Shown: positions 1-9,789 of the stretch, piece after piece
Layout: every line of letters starts with the position of its first letter
How positions within the stretch are numbered: the first letter of the stretch is position 1
Origin: Flavobacteriales bacterium
Lineage (GTDB): Bacteria; Bacteroidota; Bacteroidia; Flavobacteriales; TMED113
Reading direction: 5' to 3'
Assembly: GCA_002722215.1 (NCBI GenBank)
Contig: PBKX01000016.1
Span: 16,927 to 61,668, forward strand
Length of the DNA stretch: 44,742 nucleotides
Notes under the pieces: generated by a model
Seen by the model: the letters and a program-made list of their open reading frames with translations, nothing else
Told to the model about the DNA's origin: nothing
The model's database searches: none
Program-made: the position numbers and the translations under genes

Positions 1-3000
1 GATTCTGGGGAGAACAATTGCCCTAATTCTACACTAGCCGTTAAATTATATCTTCTAGAGTCTTCTAGATTTCTTTCAGAAATATTTTTTTCTAAACTAC
101 CAAAACCAACTGTGCTAATAGATCCAGCAAAAGCAATATTTGCAAAATCTGCTAATCGTAATCTAACTTGTGTTCTTGCGGCCCACCCCCCCTTTTCATT
201 AAAACCAGTTAATCTCAATTCATTAACCCAAATTTCGCCTGATTGCGACTCTCCATTTTGTGAATTTGTTTCTATAGGATTTCTAACTCCTAACATAATG
301 GTTTTTATATTCCCTAAATTTGGATTACCAACAATAGAAACTGCCCTGCCACTATTTTCCAAATAAGTATATACTGAATCAAATGGGAAATCAAGGTTAT
401 TTCTTTCTTGCTTCACTGACTGAAGTAAAGTTAATGGCAAGTCTATTCTATTTTCAATGGGCCAAATAGCTTCACGATTCTCTTTACTAACATACCAATC
501 TGTTGTTTTTAGCGGTATCGAGTATTCATAATAATTGTTAATATAATCACTTCCCACACGAAGAAAAAGATGTAGTGAGTCGTTTAATAAACCATATTCT
601 TCAATTGATTCAGCATGAGCATACATTTCAATTTTTTCATAATTCCTCATGTCCATGGTCACATTTTTAAATGCTGCCCTAGCATCTCCATCTTCTAAAT
701 CACGAATTTTTAAAACCATTGCTTGTTCATTTTGTTGCGTGAAGCTAGTTGCACCATACATGGTTTCACGTTCTATCCCTGGAGGTAAATTATATGGGAC
801 AGGTGATCTGTGAGCATTCTCTTCATAATTTACAACTGATATATCAAATTGAGTAACATTATTTACAAATGATTGCTCAGTGCCCGTTGACAAATCATTT
901 AAATATCTACGCCATTCTCCTCTAACTAATTCAAAACTTGCAAATCGACAAACAATAGGATCTTCAAATCCTGTCAAAAATGTTCGCAAAAACCTTATAG
1001 ACTTGAAATCTTCAATGGTGCCAACTTTTTCACTATAATTTTGTATTGGAATTTTAAACTGAATCCATCTTGTTCCAAAACTTGGACCTTGTGTACTATC
1101 AACATAAATATCATTAATATAATTTAAACCTTGCTGTATCTCAGATGGATTTAACTCTATTTTATATTGATAATAACCTTCCGCCTCACTTAAAGTTTGA
1201 TCATTGTTTATATCTTCAACATCTGGCAAATTAGTTGCTGAAGTGGGAAAATCTTCTGTAGATTGTGCAGATGTTGGAGAATTACCCTGAATACCGTTGT
1301 AATCTTTATATCTTTTCAAGATACTTGTTTCCTGGCTATCAAATTCCGTGCCCCTGAAATACTTAAAGTTATCGGCTGCCGGGTCTAATTGTGCCTTTAT
1401 GTATACAGAGTCATTCAAATTTGCAAAATTACTTTCTATTCTAGAGATATAATCATTGAAAATTAATTCCGAAGCATCATCCAATCCATCATAGCCTAAA
1501 TCCTGATTTTCCCTAGCACCTTCATCATTATCAAAAGCATTTACTAAAGATTGAATTGACGGGACTCTACCCCATATGGTAGTATCTATATTTGTGTCCG
1601 AACCATCTATCGGCAAGCCATTCTCAAAACTCTTACGTGAATCTTTTAAGATGTCTTCGGAAATATTACCTAAATTAATAAATAACTCTCCCCCAGCATG
1701 ATCACTATTATATAAAAAGGGGTCCATCATCCAAAATTCAATAAACTCAATATTGGCCGCTTCAAAATCATTTGTTTCAATTTTTCTAGTCATCCCCCCC
1801 CATCTACTTTTAGGCTCTTTTAAATATCCATTAGCATCTATACCAGCAGAATGATCTGAAGGCTCAACATCAAAATTATACGGCCCTCTCTCCTCTGGGT
1901 AAAAGGCAATATCTAAAGTTCTTAGTCTAGAGGGTTGTCCTGTTTGTTGATCTTTATTGGGAAAAACTTCATTAATAAAAACTTCTCTCACATAATGATT
2001 TGCTTGCTGATCTGGATCATTGACTATATGTTCTGGAGTAATAGTAGAATTCCTTTGAAATAATGGATCAATAACATACCATGCGATTTTTGCTCTATTA
2101 TATCCATATTGAAGGTCATTACTATAAGTTGCTTCAGGGAAATACCCATCACCTGAACCGATATTTCCTGTAGGGGTGGAAGAAAGTGACCAAGCAGACA
2201 CATTTCTTATATCAATACCTGATTGACTATTCTCAAAATCATCTATATAGGATGTGCCCGTTTCGTCAATATTGATTGATTTAGGATGGCCTGGTATGAA
2301 ATATGCAAATTCTGAATTAATCGCAATATTTGAAATTGCTTTTGTTTCTATTAATGGTAATTTATCAATGATCTTAGTCAAAAAGCGGGAATCTTTTGAA
2401 TAGGAACTATTTAATCCAACAATTGTATTCGATATTGGTTCATCTCCAATATTAATTTTCTGTGTTAGTGGTTTTTCGGTTAAATTTAATGCACTTGCAC
2501 CTATAATAAAATCTTTATTAAACTTATAGTCTACATGTGCACCCACAAATCGTTTCGACTGAAAATTAAAAAGTGAATTATTCTCTAATGTGATTCTTAT
2601 TGGCTCAGATGCACTTAATACTCCCTCATCTATAATCCGAACACGCCCCATTGTATAATCTACAGTATAATGTATATTTTCTTCCAATAATCTACCCCCA
2701 GAACTTACTTTAACAGACCCATCAGGTATGTTCATGGCATTCAATGAAATCTCAGAACCTACTGAAGATTTATATTGACCTCGCAATAAAAATTTATTCA
2801 ATTCTGCTATTTGTTGAGCAGCAGCTTGCGTAGAGTCATATAAGGCATCGAAACAATATAAGTTAGCAACTGAAAAAAATGGGTCTGAAGAATTTGGATT
2901 TTCACAATCCACATTTATACCACTAAACTTTTTTCTTAGCGCACAACCAAATGGCTTAGTAGTAGGAAAATAAATACGTCCATTTGAAGAATTAATCAGG

Positions 3001-4676
3001 ACACCATCAATAAAATCAAACACACCATCTGAACCAGGGTCATTATTAGAATTTAAATTATCAACACCAAAGATTTGAAGTAATGGTGTTTCTTTCAACC
3101 CAGAAGGTCCCTGTGTTAAAAAGTTTACAGGAGCTCCTAAAGAATCATTTTGATGCAGTATTTCTAATATAAAATCATCTCTATTTATTTGATATGCCCC
3201 TAGAGAATAAACATTTTTCATTAATAAATTCCAATTTGCCTGCGACACATCTGTCATGGTAGATTTTAATAATTTTAGAATTAATGTGCTTGGGGAGGTA
3301 ACATCAGTAGAAAACTCACCTACTTGATGAGTTTCTCCCATGTAGGTATATTGAAAAGCAACTGCAAGAATTTCATCCGATGCTAATGCCTGATTAAGTG
3401 AAATAAATCCTAATTGTGAGTTTACAGAGTACTCAGACGTAGATAATCTTCGTGCATTCTCAATTTTTTCATAATCTAACCCTTGATTAAACCCATCGTA
3501 TAGTGGATTATTAAAGGCTGATGTGATCTCAGATATATTACGTATTGAATCTGAAGTGTTATCCGCTACTTCAGCAACAAAATCAAATGGGTTCAAGGAA
3601 TTATTTAAATTATCTGGGACATATGGAAAAGGTGTATTATTATCTTCCAATAATCCATTAATTGGATTAATCGCACTGTGCTCACCTAGATCTTGTAGAG
3701 CCAAAATATTTCGAGTATTAACCGTAGTGGAGTTTTTATTAGTTACATATACTTCTATCTTGGTAATATTAATTCCTGAGCTAATAATAGGCAATAAATC
3801 TGGATTCATAGCTTGATCATAGGACTCATAAAAATATTGTGATAAAAAAAAGTGTTTATTTTCTTCATAGTCATCAATAGACAATTCAAATTCTGTCATT
3901 TGAGCGCCTCCTTGAATTTCAATTGAAGATGTTTCGCTTTTTTGTTCAGAAAATACAGTCGTAACAGTTGTTTTTCCAAACTGTAGCTTACTTTTTATTC
4001 CGAACAAACTTTGAGCGCCGGTAATTAATGATCCAGACAAGGGTAAGCTGACATTTCCTAATTCAATCTTTTTAACAATATCATCCTCATCTCCAGCATA
4101 TTCTAGTTTAATCTCGTTTTCAAATTCAAAAGTTGCTTCTGTATCATAGTTCGCTTGTAATTGTAATTTATTCCCAATTCGACCGATAACATTCATCTGG
4201 ATACGCTCATCAAAATTAAAAGAGGTTGTTTTCCTCTGTTCTTCCGGCAATGCCGGATTATCAATTTTATTAATAACACCTGAAAATATTAATTCTGCTG
4301 AACCCTGTGGTCTTATATCAACAATTGATCCACCAAAAATTCTGTTAGTAAGTTGATCTGAAAATCCGATCTTACCAGACTCTGCATTATCGCCAGCGAT
4401 TTGTATCCTATCTTTCCAATAATTATAAAAGTTTTTATTAAACAAATAATTTTCGTACTCCGAATGAGAAAAATAAGCAGGGACACTTAAAGGATATCCG
4501 CCGACATAATTAGTGATGAAAATAGTCTGTGTTTGATAATCATACTCTGTACTATCTACAATATTTGAAGGAGTGTTTAGCCAATTATCTGGATTAGCAT
4601 GCTGTCCTCGAACCATAAACAAACATGAAAATACTAAAACTAGTATGTATATTTTATTTTTTAAATAATAAATCAA
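1..4676 (-). CDS. sprA: SprA, T9SS outer membrane translocon (partial, C-terminus beyond window)
   Basis: SprA is the giant outer membrane beta-barrel that forms the protein-conducting channel of the type IX secretion system and is needed for gliding in Flavobacteria. The frame stays open on the minus strand from 4676 to the window edge, giving about 1,558 residues of a family that is usually about 2,300-2,500 long. Recognisable SprA segments include GGWAARTQVRLRLADFANIA near the truncated end and MYGATSFTQQNEQAM further in, plus many short beta-rich stretches and long polar loops. I place the start at a TTG 4 bp after the ruvA stop. It gives a signal peptide (MIYYLKNKIYILVLVFSCLF, then VRGQ). 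The first in-frame ATG lies inside that hydrophobic segment, so it is less likely. Gene order maeB-ruvA-sprA is common in Flavobacteriales. The product call is secure; the start codon is inferred. Confidence 0.93.
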   Translation of the reverse strand, partial: MIYYLKNKIYILVLVFSCLFMVRGQHANPDNWLNTPSNIVDSTEYDYQTQTIFITNYVGGYPLSVPAYFSHSEYENYLFNKNFYNYWKDRIQIAGDNAESGKIGFSDQLTNRIFGGSIVDIRPQGSAELIFSGVINKIDNPALPEEQRKTTSFNFDERIQMNVIGRIGNKLQLQANYDTEATFEFENEIKLEYAGDEDDIVKKIELGNVSLPLSGSLITGAQSLFGIKSKLQFGKTTVTTVFSEQKSETSSIEIQGGAQMTEFELSIDDYEENKHFFLSQYFYESYDQAMNPDLLPIISSGINITKIEVYVTNKNSTTVNTRNILALQDLGEHSAINPINGLLEDNNTPFPYVPDNLNNSLNPFDFVAEVADNTSDSIRNISEITSAFNNPLYDGFNQGLDYEKIENARRLSTSEYSVNSQLGFISLNQALASDEILAVAFQYTYMGETHQVGEFSTDVTSPSTLILKLLKSTMTDVSQANWNLLMKNVYSLGAYQINRDDFILEILHQNDSLGAPVNFLTQGPSGLKETPLLQIFGVDNLNSNNDPGSDGVFDFIDGVLINSSNGRIYFPTTKPFGCALRKKFSGINVDCENPNSSDPFFSVANLYCFDALYDSTQAAAQQIAELNKFLLRGQYKSSVGSEISLNAMNIPDGSVKVSSGGRLLEENIHYTVDYTMGRVRIIDEGVLSASEPIRITLENNSLFNFQSKRFVGAHVDYKFNKDFIIGASALNLTEKPLTQKINIGDEPISNTIVGLNSSYSKDSRFLTKIIDKLPLIETKAISNIAINSEFAYFIPGHPKSINIDETGTSYIDDFENSQSGIDIRNVSAWSLSSTPTGNIGSGDGYFPEATYSNDLQYGYNRAKIAWYVIDPLFQRNSTITPEHIVNDPDQQANHYVREVFINEVFPNKDQQTGQPSRLRTLDIAFYPEERGPYNFDVEPSDHSAGIDANGYLKEPKSRWGGMTRKIETNDFEAANIEFIEFWMMDPFLYNSDHAGGELFINLGNISEDILKDSRKSFENGLPIDGSDTNIDTTIWGRVPSIQSLVNAFDNDEGARENQDLGYDGLDDASELIFNDYISRIESNFANLNDSVYIKAQLDPAADNFKYFRGTEFDSQETSILKRYKDYNGIQGNSPTSAQSTEDFPTSATNLPDVEDINNDQTLSEAEGYYQYKIELNPSEIQQGLNYINDIYVDSTQGPSFGTRWIQFKIPIQNYSEKVGTIEDFKSIRFLRTFLTGFEDPIVCRFASFELVRGEWRRYLNDLSTGTEQSFVNNVTQFDISVVNYEENAHRSPVPYNLPPGIERETMYGATSFTQQNEQAMVLKIRDLEDGDARAAFKNVTMDMRNYEKIEMYAHAESIEEYGLLNDSLHLFLRVGSDYINNYYEYSIPLKTTDWYVSKENREAIWPIENRIDLPLTLLQSVKQERNNLDFPFDSVYTYLENSGRAVSIVGNPNLGNIKTIMLGVRNPIETNSQNGESQSGEIWVNELRLTGFNEKGGWAARTQVRLRLADFANIAFAGSISTVGFGSLEKNISERNLEDSRRYNLTASVELGQLFSPE

Positions 4677-4680
4677 AACT

Positions 4681-5268
4681 CTATACCGTTTTTAAAGCTA
4701 CTTTAATTAATTCTTCAACGGACAAATTATCATTTTCATATATAATTTTATCTAAAATTGGATGCATTTTCTTAGTAGAAAAACCTAACTTTTCCAATGC
4801 ATATAGAGCTTCTTGTTTGACACTATTGTTTTTACCTTCGAAATCCATACTCACAGATGTGCCCAGGGCTATTTTGTCTTTTAGATCTATTATAATTCTT
4901 TGAGCTGACTTCAAGCCTATTCCTTTTACACTTTTTAATGCATTTACATCTTCATTAACAATGACTCTTTGCAGTTCATTTGGGCTTAAAGAGGACAAAA
5001 TCATTCGTGCAGTAGATGCCCCAACACCAGATACTGACAATAATAAACAGAAACAATCTCTCTCTATTTTATCAAAAAAAGCATACAAAGTATGTGAATC
5101 CTCTTTAACAGATAAATAAGTGAAAAATTTATTTATCTTTTGTTTTGTGTTTTCAAATTTCGAAAAAGTATATAAAGAAATATGTAAATAATATCCAACA
5201 CCATTGCACTCAATAACTGCGTGAGTAGGTGACAATTCAATCATATTTCCTTTCAAAAAAGTAATCAT
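4681..5268 (-). CDS. ruvA: Holliday junction branch migration protein RuvA
   Basis: RuvA binds the four-way DNA junction as a tetramer and loads the RuvB motor during recombinational repair. The 195-residue product has the family length and layout: an N-terminal OB-fold (about 1-63), two helix-hairpin-helix motifs (GVGASTARMILSSLS around residue 82 and VKGIGLKSAQRIIIDLKDK around 114), and a C-terminal RuvB-contacting three-helix domain (about 150-195). It lies 3 bp after maeB and 4 bp before the proposed sprA start, so these three are probably cotranscribed. The partner gene ruvB is also in this window (13408-14424), but in a separate operon behind the oxidase genes. Confidence 0.96.
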   Translation of the reverse strand: MITFLKGNMIELSPTHAVIECNGVGYYLHISLYTFSKFENTKQKINKFFTYLSVKEDSHTLYAFFDKIERDCFCLLLSVSGVGASTARMILSSLSPNELQRVIVNEDVNALKSVKGIGLKSAQRIIIDLKDKIALGTSVSMDFEGKNNSVKQEALYALEKLGFSTKKMHPILDKIIYENDNLSVEELIKVALKTV

Positions 5269-5271
5269 AAG

Positions 5272-7533
5272 TTATTTTCTTTCATGTGCATCAACCGATG
5301 CAATAGTTGCCATATGTATAATTTCATTAACACTGCTTTCTAGTTGTAATATGTGTACTGATTTATTCATCCCCAATAACACTGGCCCCATGGTTTCAAC
5401 ATTTGACAGTTCTTGTAAAATTTTATATGATATATTTCCTGAAACTAAATTTGGAAAAATTAAAGTATTAACTTTTTTGTCTGCAAGTTTAGAAAATGGG
5501 AATAATCCTATTCGTTTATTTTTATTAAGCGCAAAATTTGCCTGCATTTCACCATCAATAAGTAATGATGGATAATCCTTTTGTAATTGTTTAACCACAT
5601 GATTAATCTTAATAGTATCTTTATCTTTAGAAGATCCGAAATTAGAATATGATAACATAGAAATAATAGGCTTAATGCCAAATCTTTTCACAGCCTGCAT
5701 TGTCAATGAAGTGATCTCTAACAAATCCTCCTTAGATGGATTTTTGTTAATCGTTGTGTCTGCAAAAAAGATTGGGCCCTTCTTTGTAACTACAATATAA
5801 AGACCTGCTAATAGATTAGATTGTTTTCCTATAATTTCCAAGGGGGGCCTTAATGCTTCGGGGTAACTTCTTGTGACCCCAGATAAAAACACATCTGCCT
5901 CATTGTTTAATAGCATCATAGATCCAAAATATGCTCTATCTCTCATTCTTCTTCTAGCCTGATTTTTAGTTACGCCATTTCGTTCATGCATTTTCCAATA
6001 AATATCTGCATATTCATGTCTTTTATCTCTAAGCTCCGTGTTTTTAACATCTATAATTTCAATCCCTGAAAGATCCATCCCGTTCTCATCAGCAAGCTTA
6101 TCAATAAAAGAGCGATTACCTAACAATACTGGCTCACAAATTTGGTCTAAACTAAGTATCTCAGCTGCCTTTAAAACATTATAATTATCTGCCTCAATAA
6201 ATAAAACACGCTTTTTATTTTCTTTTGCTATTCTATTAAAGCCCCTAATCAATTGATTATCTAAACCAAGTCTATCTATTAAAAACTCTTCATATTTTTC
6301 CCAATTTGTTATTTCTTTTTTTGCTACGCCAGATTTGATAGCGGCTTTTGCTACCGCAATTGAAACGCGAGTAATTAATCTTGGGTCATTTGGTTTAGGG
6401 ATAATATAATCTCTCCCAAAAGATAAATTTTTACCATGATACGCTAAATTGACATCCTCTGGAACAGCTTCTTTAGCAAGAGCTGCAATCGCACGAACTG
6501 CGGCAACCTTCATGGATTCATTGATAATACTTGCACGAACATCCAATGCTCCCCTAAATATATATGGAAAACCCAAAACATTATTCACTTGATTAGGAAA
6601 ATCTGATCTACCAGTTGCTATAATTATATCACTCCTGCTATTTTTAGCATCCAAATATGGAATTTCTGGATCTGGATTCGCCATAGCAAATACAATGGGA
6701 TTTTTATTCATTGTTTTTAACATCTTTGGAGTAACTGTATTTCCAACAGATAAGCCTATAAAAACATCTGCTTTCTTCATTGCATCGGATAACGTAGATA
6801 GTCTTCTATTAGTTGCAAACTTTTTTTTCTCCTTTGATAAATCAGCGGCACCTTTTCTCACTACTCCTTTACTATCACAAAGGATAATATTTTTTCTTTT
6901 AACTCCTAGACGGATATATAATTTTAAACAAGAAATAGCGGCTGCTCCAGCACCATTCACAACCATCTTAATTTTATCAATTTTTTTACCAACCAAATCA
7001 AGAGCATTTAATAATGCAGCAGATGAAATAATTGCAGTGCCATGTTGATCATCATGCATCACGGGAATGCTTAATTCTTCAATTAATCTCTTTTCTATCT
7101 CAAAACATTCTGGAGCCTTGATATCTTCTAAATTAATACCCCCAAAAGTAGGTGCCATTGCTTTTACAGTTTCAACAAATGAGTCGACATTCTTCACATC
7201 TAATTCAATATCAAAAACATCTATGTCAGCATAAATTTTAAATAACAGCCCCTTGCCCTCCATTACAGGCTTAGCTGCCTCTGGCCCAATATTACCTAAT
7301 CCAAGAACCGCGGAACCGTTTGTAACAACAGCTACCAAATTACTTTTAGCAGTATACTTATAAACATCTGTTTTTCGTTTTGCTATACTTTTACAGGGCT
7401 CTGCCACACCTGGAGAATAAGCCAAGGCTAAATCTCTCTGAGAACGATATCGTTTAGTAGGAACAACCTCTATTTTGCCTGGTCTTTTTTTTGAATGAAA
7501 ATCTAAGGCTTCTCTTCTATTTATATCACTCAT
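5272..7533 (-). CDS. maeB: NADP-dependent malic enzyme with C-terminal phosphotransacetylase-like domain (MaeB type)
   Basis: This enzyme oxidatively decarboxylates malate to pyruvate, reducing NADP, and links the TCA cycle to gluconeogenesis and NADPH supply. The 753-residue length matches MaeB hybrids (E. coli about 759). The malic enzyme half (about 1-420) contains [27 protein letters not shown], the acidic metal-site stretch [22 protein letters not shown] and a dinucleotide-binding [12 protein letters not shown]. The second half (about 425-750) is the PTA_PTB-like domain, which in this enzyme class is regulatory (acetyl-CoA sensing) rather than catalytic. That role is family knowledge, not visible here. 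It lies 31 bp downstream of the lipoprotein gene and 3 bp upstream of ruvA. No clear promoter appears in the short upstream gap, so transcription may come from the lipoprotein promoter. Confidence 0.96.
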   Translation of the reverse strand: MSDINRREALDFHSKKRPGKIEVVPTKRYRSQRDLALAYSPGVAEPCKSIAKRKTDVYKYTAKSNLVAVVTNGSAVLGLGNIGPEAAKPVMEGKGLLFKIYADIDVFDIELDVKNVDSFVETVKAMAPTFGGINLEDIKAPECFEIEKRLIEELSIPVMHDDQHGTAIISSAALLNALDLVGKKIDKIKMVVNGAGAAAISCLKLYIRLGVKRKNIILCDSKGVVRKGAADLSKEKKKFATNRRLSTLSDAMKKADVFIGLSVGNTVTPKMLKTMNKNPIVFAMANPDPEIPYLDAKNSRSDIIIATGRSDFPNQVNNVLGFPYIFRGALDVRASIINESMKVAAVRAIAALAKEAVPEDVNLAYHGKNLSFGRDYIIPKPNDPRLITRVSIAVAKAAIKSGVAKKEITNWEKYEEFLIDRLGLDNQLIRGFNRIAKENKKRVLFIEADNYNVLKAAEILSLDQICEPVLLGNRSFIDKLADENGMDLSGIEIIDVKNTELRDKRHEYADIYWKMHERNGVTKNQARRRMRDRAYFGSMMLLNNEADVFLSGVTRSYPEALRPPLEIIGKQSNLLAGLYIVVTKKGPIFFADTTINKNPSKEDLLEITSLTMQAVKRFGIKPIISMLSYSNFGSSKDKDTIKINHVVKQLQKDYPSLLIDGEMQANFALNKNKRIGLFPFSKLADKKVNTLIFPNLVSGNISYKILQELSNVETMGPVLLGMNKSVHILQLESSVNEIIHMATIASVDAHERK

Positions 7534-7564
7534 AATATGCTTTTAAAGTATTAAAAACAATGAC

Positions 7565-8161
7565 TTAATTAACTTCGTAATCAATCACTACCTCTGTCGA
7601 TTCAGATGGATTATCTTGTATATAAAAACGATATGTAACTGAATATATACCGGGAACATCTGAAGTTAAATATCCTTTAAAATAATCATCTTCTTCAAAA
7701 GGCCCTAGATTTAGAGGGTTTGGAGATGTTATCGTTTCAGAGGTAAAACAAATACCATTGAAACAGAAATATGCAGATGCATTATTGTCATTAAAAATCT
7801 TTCGCACTACTAGATTGTTCATGTTCTCACAAGATGCATTTCTAACATGTATATGTGATACGAGCAAACTATCAACCTCTCCGACAACATATTCTTCAAC
7901 ATGTGTAATCTCTATCGGATTTGGTAGTGCATCCGCTTCATATAAACATGAACCATCATCACAGATAGATGAAGCATTATAATTACAAGCTAATACATCC
8001 ATGCATCCATCAGGTAAATTACAAGAGTCATCATCATCGGTTGCATTAGGGTTATAATTACATGCTAAAGAGTCTGTGCAACCAGAAATCATATCCGGGG
8101 GACAGCCAATAAATAATAACAAACCACTAAGCAGTGAAATTTTTAAATAAAGTGTTTTCAT
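7565..8161 (-). CDS. Lipoprotein with Cys-rich GCxD...DDGSC-type repeats, unknown function
   Basis: This is a 198-residue predicted outer membrane or surface lipoprotein. The signal peptide MKTLYLKISLLSGLLLFIG is followed by Cys20 in a lipobox-like context. Two copies of a short Cys-rich repeat follow (about residues 27-66): GCTDSLACNYNPNATDDDD-SC and GCMDVLACNYNASSICDDG-SC. This unit is common in secreted proteins of marine Bacteroidota, with Asp/Asn-rich turns that suggest calcium binding (inference). The remaining ~120 residues look like a beta-sandwich resembling CARDB-like domains (VEEYVVGEVDSLLVSHIHVR onward). I chose the ATG at 8161 over one 30 bp upstream because it gives a clean lipobox signal peptide and because a TAnnTTTG element at 8189-8196 would place the transcript start inside the longer version. 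No function can be assigned. Confidence 0.72.
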   Translation of the reverse strand: MKTLYLKISLLSGLLLFIGCPPDMISGCTDSLACNYNPNATDDDDSCNLPDGCMDVLACNYNASSICDDGSCLYEADALPNPIEITHVEEYVVGEVDSLLVSHIHVRNASCENMNNLVVRKIFNDNNASAYFCFNGICFTSETITSPNPLNLGPFEEDDYFKGYLTSDVPGIYSVTYRFYIQDNPSESTEVVIDYEVN

Positions 8162-8188
8162 AAAAATCAAATTTAAATTGATCTTATA

Positions 8189-8196
8189 CAAATTTA
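8189..8196 (-). promoter_or_regulatory. Bacteroidota -7 promoter element upstream of the lipoprotein gene
   Basis: The minus strand reads TAAATTTG, an exact match to the Bacteroidota consensus TAnnTTTG. It sits about 28 bp upstream of the chosen ATG at 8161. I see no TTG at the usual -33 distance. A second TAAATTTG (8168-8175) is too close to the start codon to be the main promoter. Confidence 0.45.
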
Positions 8197-8294
8197 ATCA
8201 TAATTAGACCATTTAGTATTAAATTAACATAATATCTGTTATAATTTTATTATATTAGTAAACTGATTATTAACGTACTTTTAAACAAAAAATT

Positions 8295-9716
8295 ATGAAA
8301 AAACTATTACTATTTGCTATATGTTCAATTTTTTATTGCTCATATGCTCAATTACCTCCTAATAGCTTTGGTGAAGACTTTACATTAACTGATATTAATG
8401 GAAATGAATTTAATCTACACTCTACTCTAGATGAAGGGAAAACAGTTATATTAGATTTATTTGCTACTTGGTGTGGTCCATGTTGGAGTTATGCAGAGAC
8501 GGGCGTCTTAGAAGAGCTCCAAGAAGCATATCCAGATGATGTAGTTTGTGTTGCTGTAGAAGCAGATCCAAGTACCCTGGAATCAACACTGACAAATAGT
8601 GACCTAGGTGACTGGACGAGTGTTATTAATTATTTACTAATGGATGATCCAAGTGGCGATGTTGCGGACGACTACGCATTAGCATACTATCCAACAATAT
8701 ATAAAATTTGTCCAGATAGAATGGTAACAGAAGTCGGCCAATTAACTAGCGTGAGTGCTTTTATGGGCGAAATTGGCTCATGTACTAGCGCGCAATATAG
8801 TAAAGACGCAAAAATACTATCTTATAATGGAGATCCTACTTATTGTGGCGGCAGCTTAGAATCAGCATCTGTTACAATTCAAAACTATAGTATAGGAGCA
8901 ACATTAAGTGCATGTGATATATTAACAAAGATTAATGGATCTACAGTAGATACTTATCCTTGGTCAGGGTCGTTAAGCACTTATCAGACAGCTACAGTTG
9001 ATCTAGGATCAATTTCTAATATTCCAGATGGCGCAAATATAAGTTTTGAAATAGACTATAGCGGAGATATGGACGAAAGTAATAATACGTTAAACACATC
9101 AATTGAAGGGTCTGTGTCAAGCTCTAATTATGTTTCTTTGTATATAATGACAGATAATTGGGGATATGAAACATCTTGGGAACTATTGAATGAATGGGGC
9201 GTGATTGCATCTGGATCCGGTTATGGAAATTATGAGATCATTGAAGAAAGCTGGGAGTTAGATGCTGGATGTTATACATTCCATGTATATGATGAATATG
9301 GTGATGGTGTGGAAGCTTCAATGTGGGGAGCATATGATGATGGTGTAGTGACACTTACCGATAATGGTGGAAATAGCACCCTTTTAGATGTAGTTCAATT
9401 TGAATCTCAGGCGACAGTAGCATTTGAAATAACAGAATCATTAGGAATTGAAGATGCTGAAGAAATTGAAGTGAACGTGTTTCCGAATCCGTTTAAAGAA
9501 TATACAAATCTTGCTATATACTCTCCGAATTCTGAGGAAATATCTGTAGAAATATATAATAACCTTGGGAAGGTAGTATATAACAATGAGGTCATGTTAA
9601 TTCCAGGCTCAAATAATATTAAAATAGAATCTAATAAATTATTCCCTGGATTATATTATATGAATGTAATGATTGATGGTAAAAACATCTTAAAGCCATT
9701 AACCATACTAAAATAG
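8295..9716 (+). CDS. Secreted thioredoxin-fold (redoxin/TlpA-like) protein with T9SS C-terminal sorting domain
   Basis: This 473-residue extracellular or surface protein is predicted to carry out thiol-disulfide chemistry outside the cell. Domains in order: signal peptide (MKKLLLFAICSIFYCSYA, cut before Gln19); thioredoxin-like domain (about 22-165) with active site W-C60-G-P-C63 and a YYPTIYKI segment that may hold the cis-Pro; a CARDB-like beta domain (about 175-270, ending in DESNNT); a beta domain (about 277-375) with the GCYTFHVYDEYGDGVE pattern seen in secreted Bacteroidota proteins; and a type A T9SS sorting domain (about 393-473) that begins near VFPNPF and ends LKPLTILK. It is followed directly by a strong terminator. 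Export through the T9SS fits with sprA in the same window. The redox substrate is unknown. Confidence 0.85.
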   Translation: MKKLLLFAICSIFYCSYAQLPPNSFGEDFTLTDINGNEFNLHSTLDEGKTVILDLFATWCGPCWSYAETGVLEELQEAYPDDVVCVAVEADPSTLESTLTNSDLGDWTSVINYLLMDDPSGDVADDYALAYYPTIYKICPDRMVTEVGQLTSVSAFMGEIGSCTSAQYSKDAKILSYNGDPTYCGGSLESASVTIQNYSIGATLSACDILTKINGSTVDTYPWSGSLSTYQTATVDLGSISNIPDGANISFEIDYSGDMDESNNTLNTSIEGSVSSSNYVSLYIMTDNWGYETSWELLNEWGVIASGSGYGNYEIIEESWELDAGCYTFHVYDEYGDGVEASMWGAYDDGVVTLTDNGGNSTLLDVVQFESQATVAFEITESLGIEDAEEIEVNVFPNPFKEYTNLAIYSPNSEEISVEIYNNLGKVVYNNEVMLIPGSNNIKIESNKLFPGLYYMNVMIDGKNILKPLTILK

Positions 9717-9732
9717 TATATTATGTTATGCT

Positions 9733-9767
9733 AAAAAAAAAGCCACTTCGAATGTGGCTTTTTTTTT
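9733..9767 (+). terminator. Intrinsic (probably bidirectional) terminator after the T9SS redoxin gene
   Basis: An A-tract is followed by AGCCAC, a 7-nt loop TTCGAAT, GTGGCT and a T-tract. The core stem is 6 bp and extends through A/T pairs to about 14 bp. It begins 16 bp after the stop codon at 9716 and separates the gene at 8295 from the downstream tlpA-like operon. Confidence 0.9.
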
Positions 9768-9774
9768 AACTTTG
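9767..9774 (+). promoter_or_regulatory. -7 promoter element of the tlpA-DUF6029-omp28 operon
   Basis: TAACTTTG matches TAnnTTTG exactly and lies 15 bp before the tlpA-like ATG at 9790. It touches the end of the T-tract of the preceding terminator, so terminator and promoter share sequence. No TTG is found at the usual -33 distance. The implied leader is only about 10 nt. Confidence 0.5.
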
Positions 9775-9789
9775 AATTTTAAAATAAAA

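Noticed and set aside
112-366. Plus-strand open frame at the left edge
   Set aside because: It is the complement of a well-recognised SprA segment on the minus strand and has no independent coding features. The same holds for 3523-3816 and 4625-4903.
9754-9789. Upstream ATG for the tlpA-like gene
   Set aside because: It lies within the terminator hairpin, and the added 12 residues would precede a complete signal peptide.
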